From contig NZ_CP149994.1 in the NCBI RefSeq assembly GCF_051307055.1, positions 1,302,001 to 1,366,000 on the forward strand: a DNA stretch of 64,000 nt. The letters run 5' to 3'. Shown here piece after piece: positions 60,355 to 64,000 of this stretch. The translations under genes and the position numbers were made by a program. The DNA comes from Dryocola sp051307055. Lineage in GTDB: Bacteria; Pseudomonadota; Gammaproteobacteria; Enterobacterales; Enterobacteriaceae. The first letter of the stretch is position 1. Every line of letters begins with the position of its first letter. The notes under the pieces were generated by a model. It did not search any database, had not been told where the DNA came from, and was given only the letters and a program-made list of their open reading frames with translations.

Positions 60355-60521
60355 ATTTCGGTCTCTATATCGAAATGCCGGTTAAGGTGGGTGGCTTTAA
60401 GCAGCCCATTGATGATGCGGAGTGGACCATCACCACGCTGACCCATACGGTCAATCTGGACAATGGATTTACCACCAGTCTGGATCTCGAAGTGAAAATT
60501 GATGAGTTCGACATTGAATGA
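60355..60521 (+). pseudogene. D: 3' end of late gene D
   Basis: The open frame gives HFGLYIEMPVKVGGFKQPID, DAEWTITTLTHTVNLDNGFT and TSLDLEVKIDEFDIE before TGA. This resembles the C-terminus of the late control/tail protein D of 186-type phages. Only about 55 codons remain. It directly abuts the P fragment on the other strand, the scar of a deletion that removed O through most of D. Confidence 0.7.
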
Positions 60522-60588
60522 TTAGTTCCAAATTGAGAACAATGATGTATCATTATTGCGAACTGGTTAAGAGTGAGGGCGGAACGAA

Positions 60589-60795
60589 ATGACGAATTGT
60601 CCGATGTGTGGCCAGGCCGCGCATACACGCAGTAGCTTTCAGGTTTCCAGTGAAACCAAAGAACGATACAACCAGTGCACCAATATCGAGTGCGGGCATA
60701 CGTTCGTGCCCCATGAAACGTGTATGCCGTCCGCAAAAAATCAGCGCCGCACCGCCTCATCCGAAAGGAATGCAGGAACAATTAGCTTACTGATT
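60589..60795 (+). pseudogene. ogr: Late-gene activator ogr, frameshifted
   Basis: MTNCPMCGQAAHTRSSFQVS, SETKERYNQCTNIECGHTFV carries the four zinc-binding Cys of Ogr/Delta activators. After HET the frame changes: the expected CRPQKISAAPPHPKGMQEQL, AY and stop at 60,793-60,795 is found one frame over, with a few residues lost at the joint. The unshifted frame runs on to 60,843 with unrelated sequence. Late activation is thus probably lost. Confidence 0.85.
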
Positions 60796-60828
60796 CAGGC
60801 CCGCTTAGCGCAGTGTCACATCATCACG

Positions 60829-61428
60829 TCACTGCGCTGCTAATCTTCTTTTGAAAGTCCGCTCATCAGCAATCTCCATCAATCTTGCCTCTGCTGCAGC
60901 CTGACTACGCATTCCTGAAAGCGTCATTCTAAAGTCATGAGCATTTCCCTGAATGTTTATTGGGAGGGCAATCGATGCGATCAGAGTGTTTTCAAGTTCC
61001 CATGGCGCTTCTACAGGTATCCAGTGAACCTTGGCATTCTTTTCCATCCAGAAATCAAGCCACTGCTCGCCTGGGTGAGTAAATGTCATTCTGGAGCCCG
61101 ATCTAACCCGGCGTAGCGGGAAGCTACTTTCACCGCTCAGTAACACTCCCAATGTACGTCTGAGCGTTGAGCCTGCTGCATTGCCGCTGTAATGCGTTTT
61201 GATACGTTTTCTTAAATTCGAACGGCTGTTGGGTTTCCCACGTTGATCTGGTGAGATGCCAACGTACATCAGCGTGTAGTCGTCACAGATAATGCAGCCC
61301 GCAGTCGGTACACCAGGGGGGATTTCCTTAAACCACCAAAAATAGACGCCGTCCACTGCGGGAACCGGCGTTGGCTTACTCATGACTTCCGTTCTGCTGT
61401 AGGTTTTTTCAGGGTAAAAATCGAACAT
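60829..61428 (-). CDS. GIY-YIG-type nuclease-like protein beside attR
   Basis: 199 residues, ATG 61428 with AAAGGAAAGCCGC upstream. GVYFWWFKEIPPG replaces the usual GIY; LMYVGISPDQRGKPNSRSNL is the YIG strand with the Arg region RKRIKTHYSGNAAGSTLRRT, and ELENTLIASIALPINIQGN supplies the Glu and Asn of the fold. A full GIY-YIG domain spans about residues 20-165. Located between ogr and attR, a cargo site in P2 relatives. Role could be nuclease-based defence or DNA processing. Confidence 0.75.
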   Translation of the reverse strand: MFDFYPEKTYSRTEVMSKPTPVPAVDGVYFWWFKEIPPGVPTAGCIICDDYTLMYVGISPDQRGKPNSRSNLRKRIKTHYSGNAAGSTLRRTLGVLLSGESSFPLRRVRSGSRMTFTHPGEQWLDFWMEKNAKVHWIPVEAPWELENTLIASIALPINIQGNAHDFRMTLSGMRSQAAAEARLMEIADERTFKRRLAAQ

Positions 61429-61557
61429 GCGGCTTTCCTTTGCTGACTTTTTTCTGATTCTTATTCATTTGCTGTCAGGGATCGATTGTTTTCAAAAGGA
61501 GAAGATCGAAATAAAAACAGGGGAGGAACTTAGTTTGTCTGCGACAGGTTTCAGCAC

Positions 61558-61576
61558 TGCCGCCACTTTGTCGCCA
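61558..61576. repeat. Putative integrase arm-type repeats, right
   Basis: TGCCGCCA and TGTCGCCA in direct repeat at 11-bp spacing, 38 bp inside attR; same orientation as the left pair at 49,872. Confidence 0.6.
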
Positions 61577-61613
61577 TGCTTGGGAAATTGTAGGTGTAAG
61601 GGATTGATTAGAA

Positions 61614-61645
61614 AGGTACTGGATTGCAGGCAATAAAAAACCCAT
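61614..61645. repeat. attR core (32-bp direct repeat)
   Basis: Identical to 49,745-49,776. Its last 11 bases are the T-run and first stem bases of the rybB terminator on the minus strand, so this copy completes rybB. Confidence 0.93.
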
Positions 61646-61713
61646 CAACCTTGAACCAAAGAGGCGGGGTTGATGGGCTCCACAAATTGGGGACATCAAA
61701 GAAAAGCAGTGGC
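61635..61713 (-). ncRNA. rybB: RybB small RNA
   Basis: 79 nt, the E. coli length. The 5' end GCCACTGCTTTTCTTTGATG is the conserved seed that pairs with omp mRNAs; the 3' end is the terminator CCCATCAACC / GGTTGATGGG with a T6 tail. RybB is a sigma-E-induced, Hfq-dependent repressor of outer-membrane protein synthesis. The gene is in its native place next to ybjL, and the prophage junction lies in its terminator without changing it. ompX in this window is among the porin-type genes such RNAs act on in relatives. Confidence 0.96.
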
Positions 61714-61718
61714 ACTAA

Positions 61719-61746
61719 TTAAGACTGGCGCCCACGCAAAAAGTTC
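61719..61746 (-). promoter_or_regulatory. Sigma-E promoter of rybB
   Basis: On the minus strand GAACTT (-35) and TCTTAA (-10) are separated by 16 bp and placed correctly before the RybB 5' end. The pattern is that of sigma-E promoters (GGAACTT-N16-TCNNA). Confidence 0.85.
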
Positions 61747-61792
61747 TGTTCGTTATAAAAAAAAATCTATTTTTCTTTGTCTATGATGCGGA

Positions 61793-63472
61793 TCACAAAC
61801 CTGGCCATACGATGACGATGAGCGTACCTGCCAGCGTTAACAATACGTTAGCGATGGCGTAGGTGCCCGCATAGCCCAGGGCCGGGATATTGCTGCGCGC
61901 CACGTCGCTGATGATTTCCATTGCGGGCGCGCAGGTGCGTGCGCCCATCATCGCTCCGAAGAGCAGGGCACGGTTCATGCGCAGGACATAGGCGCCAAAC
62001 AGGAAGCAAATCACTACCGGCACGAGGCTGACGATTATGCCGGCAATCAGCATCTGCCCGCCGACCGCGCCAACGTGGCCGATGCCGCTGCCCGCGCTCA
62101 GGCCCACGCCCGCCATAAATACCATCAGGCCGAACTCTTTCACCATGTTCAGCGCCCCCTGCGGGATATAGCCGAAGGTCGGGTGGTTGGCGCGCAGGAA
62201 GCCCAGCATAATGCCGGCGAACAAAAGCCCTGCTGCGTTACCAATACCGAAGCTGAACGAGCTGAACTGGAAGGTGATCATGCCGATCATCAGACCGATA
62301 ATAAAGAAGGCGCAGAAGGCGAGCAGATCGGTTATCTGGCTGTGAATCGAGATAAAGCCGATACGTTCCGCAACGGTTTTCACGCGCCGCGCATCGCCGC
62401 TGACCTGCAATACATCGCCCTTGTTCAGCACAATATTGTCGTCGATGGGCATTTCAATCTGGCTGCGGATGACGCGGTTCAGGAAGCAGCCGTGATCGGT
62501 GAGTTTCAGCTGTCCCAGGCGACGGCCAACGGCATTATGGTTTTTTACCACGATCTCTTCGGTAACGATGCGCATATCCAGCAGGTCGCGATCGAACACT
62601 TCTTTGCCGTTGCGGAAGCTTGGATCGAGGCGGGAATGCGCATCGGGATAGCCGACAAGCGCGATTTCATCGCCTTTTTGCAGCACCGCATCGCCATCCG
62701 GGTTAGCCAGAATGCCGTTGCGGCGAATACGTTCTATATAGCAGCCGGTCTGGCGATAAATGCCCAGCTCGCGCAGATTTTTACCGTCCGCCCAGGCAAC
62801 CAGTTCGGAGCCGACGCGATAGGCGCGAATAACGGGCAAATAGACTTTGCGCGTGGCGTCCGTGTCCAGACCGCGTTCGCGGGCGATTTGCTGGGCGCTG
62901 GTCTGCAGATCCTGATGCTGAAGTTTTGGCATATAGCGCGCGCCAACTATCAGGCTAACCAGACCTATCAGATAGGTAAGGGCGTAGCCGAGACTCAGGT
63001 GATCGAGCGAGGAGGCGAGCGCATCGCCCGATATGCCGGAGTGACGCAGCGTATCTCCGGCGCCCACCAGCACAGGGGTGGAGGTCATGGAGCCTGCCAG
63101 CATCCCGGCGGTGAGGCCAATATCCCAGCCAAACAGCTTCCCTAAACCCAGGGCTATCAACATAGCGCTGCCCACCATGACCAGGGCCAGCATCAGGTAG
63201 TTTTTCCCGTCGCGGAAGAAAATAGAGAAAAAGTTTGGTCCGGCTTCCACGCCCACGCAAAAAATGAACAGCATAAAGCCAAGGTTTAAGGCGTCGGTGT
63301 TGATGGCGAAGTGCTGCTGTCCCAGTAATAAAGAGACCACTAAAACACCAATGGAATTACCAAGTTGGACTGAACCAAGGCGTAATTTACCCAGGCACAA
63401 CCCTAAGGTAAGCACCACAAATAATAACAGGATGTAATTCCCGTTTAACAAATCTGCGACGTTTATATTCAC
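61793..63472 (-). CDS. ybjL: AAE-type transporter YbjL
   Basis: 559 residues, close to E. coli YbjL (561). AspT/YidE family: two membrane blocks of five to six helices (residues about 1-190 and 375-559) flank two RCK_C domains (about 200-290 and 295-375, YIERIRRNGILANPDGDAVL and DHGCFLNRVIRSQIEMPIDD). The conserved GSMTSTPVLVGAGDTLRH and GARTCAPAMEIISD are the paired family motifs. Likely an aspartate:alanine-type anion exchanger. Reads toward the rybB/attR end. Confidence 0.95.
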   Translation of the reverse strand: MNINVADLLNGNYILLLFVVLTLGLCLGKLRLGSVQLGNSIGVLVVSLLLGQQHFAINTDALNLGFMLFIFCVGVEAGPNFFSIFFRDGKNYLMLALVMVGSAMLIALGLGKLFGWDIGLTAGMLAGSMTSTPVLVGAGDTLRHSGISGDALASSLDHLSLGYALTYLIGLVSLIVGARYMPKLQHQDLQTSAQQIARERGLDTDATRKVYLPVIRAYRVGSELVAWADGKNLRELGIYRQTGCYIERIRRNGILANPDGDAVLQKGDEIALVGYPDAHSRLDPSFRNGKEVFDRDLLDMRIVTEEIVVKNHNAVGRRLGQLKLTDHGCFLNRVIRSQIEMPIDDNIVLNKGDVLQVSGDARRVKTVAERIGFISIHSQITDLLAFCAFFIIGLMIGMITFQFSSFSFGIGNAAGLLFAGIMLGFLRANHPTFGYIPQGALNMVKEFGLMVFMAGVGLSAGSGIGHVGAVGGQMLIAGIIVSLVPVVICFLFGAYVLRMNRALLFGAMMGARTCAPAMEIISDVARSNIPALGYAGTYAIANVLLTLAGTLIVIVWPGL

Positions 63473-63769
63473 GAAGGCTAACTTCTTGTTTACCAGTAAG
63501 CTATTGAAAGAAAGCGTTTTTTAAGTTAATGTTTTTGCCAGTTACCGCATTAAGTAACGTATATTAAAAGCATCTGAATATCACACGTGACCCCCTGACA
63601 TTGGCCGCTAGTTTAAGCTTTATGAACATTAACGGCTAGTAAGAATATTGTGCTGATTACAGCGTGCATTTTTGGCATGGATAGCCGCAACTTTATCAAA
63701 TCTGAATCTCTTTGCGCGGCAAGGAGTAACGGTTTATTGGTTCGATACAGGTGACTTGAAGGAGAAAGT

Positions 63770-64000
63770 ATGTACAGGCGTGGACAACGCTGGTTAGGGA
63801 TAATCTGCTGCTTTGTGCTCTTTATTCTGGTTTTTCTGTCATTACACTTATGCGCGCCAGGCCGTTTTATAACCGCGAGTCATATGGAGCTGGGGTGTCT
63901 GTTTTTTGTTTTGCCCGGCGCCATAGCCAGCTTGCTGGTTAAAGACGGAAAAGTAATGGGGCCGCTGACGGGCGCATTACTGGCGCTGCCGCTTTGCCTG
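63770..64000 (+). CDS. ybjM: Inner-membrane protein YbjM (5' part)
   Basis: The first 77 codons before the window ends. ATG 63770 follows GAAGGAGAAAGT. RGQRWLGIICCFVLFILVFL-type start and LPGAIASLLVKDGKVMGPLT match E. coli YbjM, which is divergent from ybjL there too. Small polytopic protein of unknown function. Confidence 0.88.
   Translation, partial: MYRRGQRWLGIICCFVLFILVFLSLHLCAPGRFITASHMELGCLFFVLPGAIASLLVKDGKVMGPLTGALLALPLCL

Larger units (their letters stand above)
49745..61645. mobile_element. P2/186-like prophage remnant inserted at rybB
   Basis: An 11.9-kb element between perfect 32-bp direct repeats. Gene order follows P2-type phages: int, CI, Cox, cII, early region, cos-like site, Q, P, then after a deletion D and ogr, then attR. 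All head genes except Q and part of P, and all tail and lysis genes except the end of D, are missing. cII, Q and ogr carry frameshifts, so it cannot form phage. Cargo genes are at five positions and look intact. Base composition is distinctly more AT-rich than the host in the cargo genes. Confidence 0.92.

Noticed and set aside
61641..61677. Simple ybjL terminator
   Set aside because: The hairpin is the terminator of RybB: the whole 79-nt RNA with its seed and sigma-E promoter is present upstream of it on the minus strand.
62075..63145. 356-codon open frame on the plus strand
   Set aside because: Antisense to ybjL, which matches its E. coli homologue over its whole length. No ribosome-binding site or recognisable domain.

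Overview
The window is chromosomal DNA of an Enterobacteriaceae bacterium. Gene content, protein similarity and local order match E. coli and its relatives closely: yohF-yohD-yohC-pbpG-dld-bglX-osmF-yehYXW-yohO-mlrA, then dinG-ybiB-ybiJ, rlmF-ybiO-glnQPH-dps-rhtA-ompX-opgE-mntS-mntR-ybiR, then ybjI-ybjJ-rcdA-rybB-ybjL-ybjM. Blocks that lie far apart in E. coli K-12 are joined here (mlrA, then roxA, then dinG), so the organism is a related genus outside Escherichia. I do not name the genus.

Layout. 1-4.7 kb: a methyltransferase remnant, a divergent NTF2-like/TetR pair with two matching 18-bp operators, then yohF, yohD, yohC and pbpG. 4.7-9.7 kb: a GNAT acetyltransferase, D-lactate dehydrogenase and the periplasmic beta-glucosidase BglX. 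9.7-10.8 kb: an AT-rich pocket with a class II microcin-like precursor gene and a frameshifted second copy, ended by a strong terminator. 11-15.9 kb: the osmF-yehYXW ABC importer, the 35-codon yohO and mlrA. 16-21 kb: roxA, dinG, ybiB and ybiJ. 21-26.7 kb: an IS481-derived DNA-binding protein and a leftward operon of PTS EIIC, glycosylasparaginase, M17 aminopeptidase and EIIB. The EIIB gene carries a nonsense codon. A frameshifted BhsA/McbA-type gene follows. 26.8-40 kb: a flavin reductase, then core genes ending with mntS, mntR and ybiR. 40-45.5 kb: a three-gene tripartite drug-efflux operon and an aldo-keto reductase followed by a REP/BIME cluster. 45.6-49.7 kb: ybjI, ybjJ, rcdA and an MFS transporter.

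49,745-61,645 is a P2/186-type prophage remnant of 11.9 kb. It is bounded by perfect 32-bp direct repeats. The right repeat contains the 3' end of rybB, the sigma-E small RNA gene, so the phage used the rybB terminator as attB and restored it. The remnant keeps integrase, CI repressor, a Cox-type regulator, a LexA box, a cos-like sequence and the portal gene. One large deletion fuses the terminase gene P to the 3' end of late gene D. cII, Q and ogr carry frameshifts. The genes that look intact are mostly accessory: a membrane protein between attL and int, a coiled-coil DUF4041/GIY-YIG protein, a two-gene membrane cassette just before cos, a STAND/AAA-like ATPase between cos and the portal gene, and a GIY-YIG protein beside attR. 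These are positions where P2-like phages carry anti-phage cargo, so this is the most likely place in the window for an undescribed defence system.

61.8 kb to the end: ybjL and the start of ybjM. I see no tRNA, rRNA or CRISPR array.
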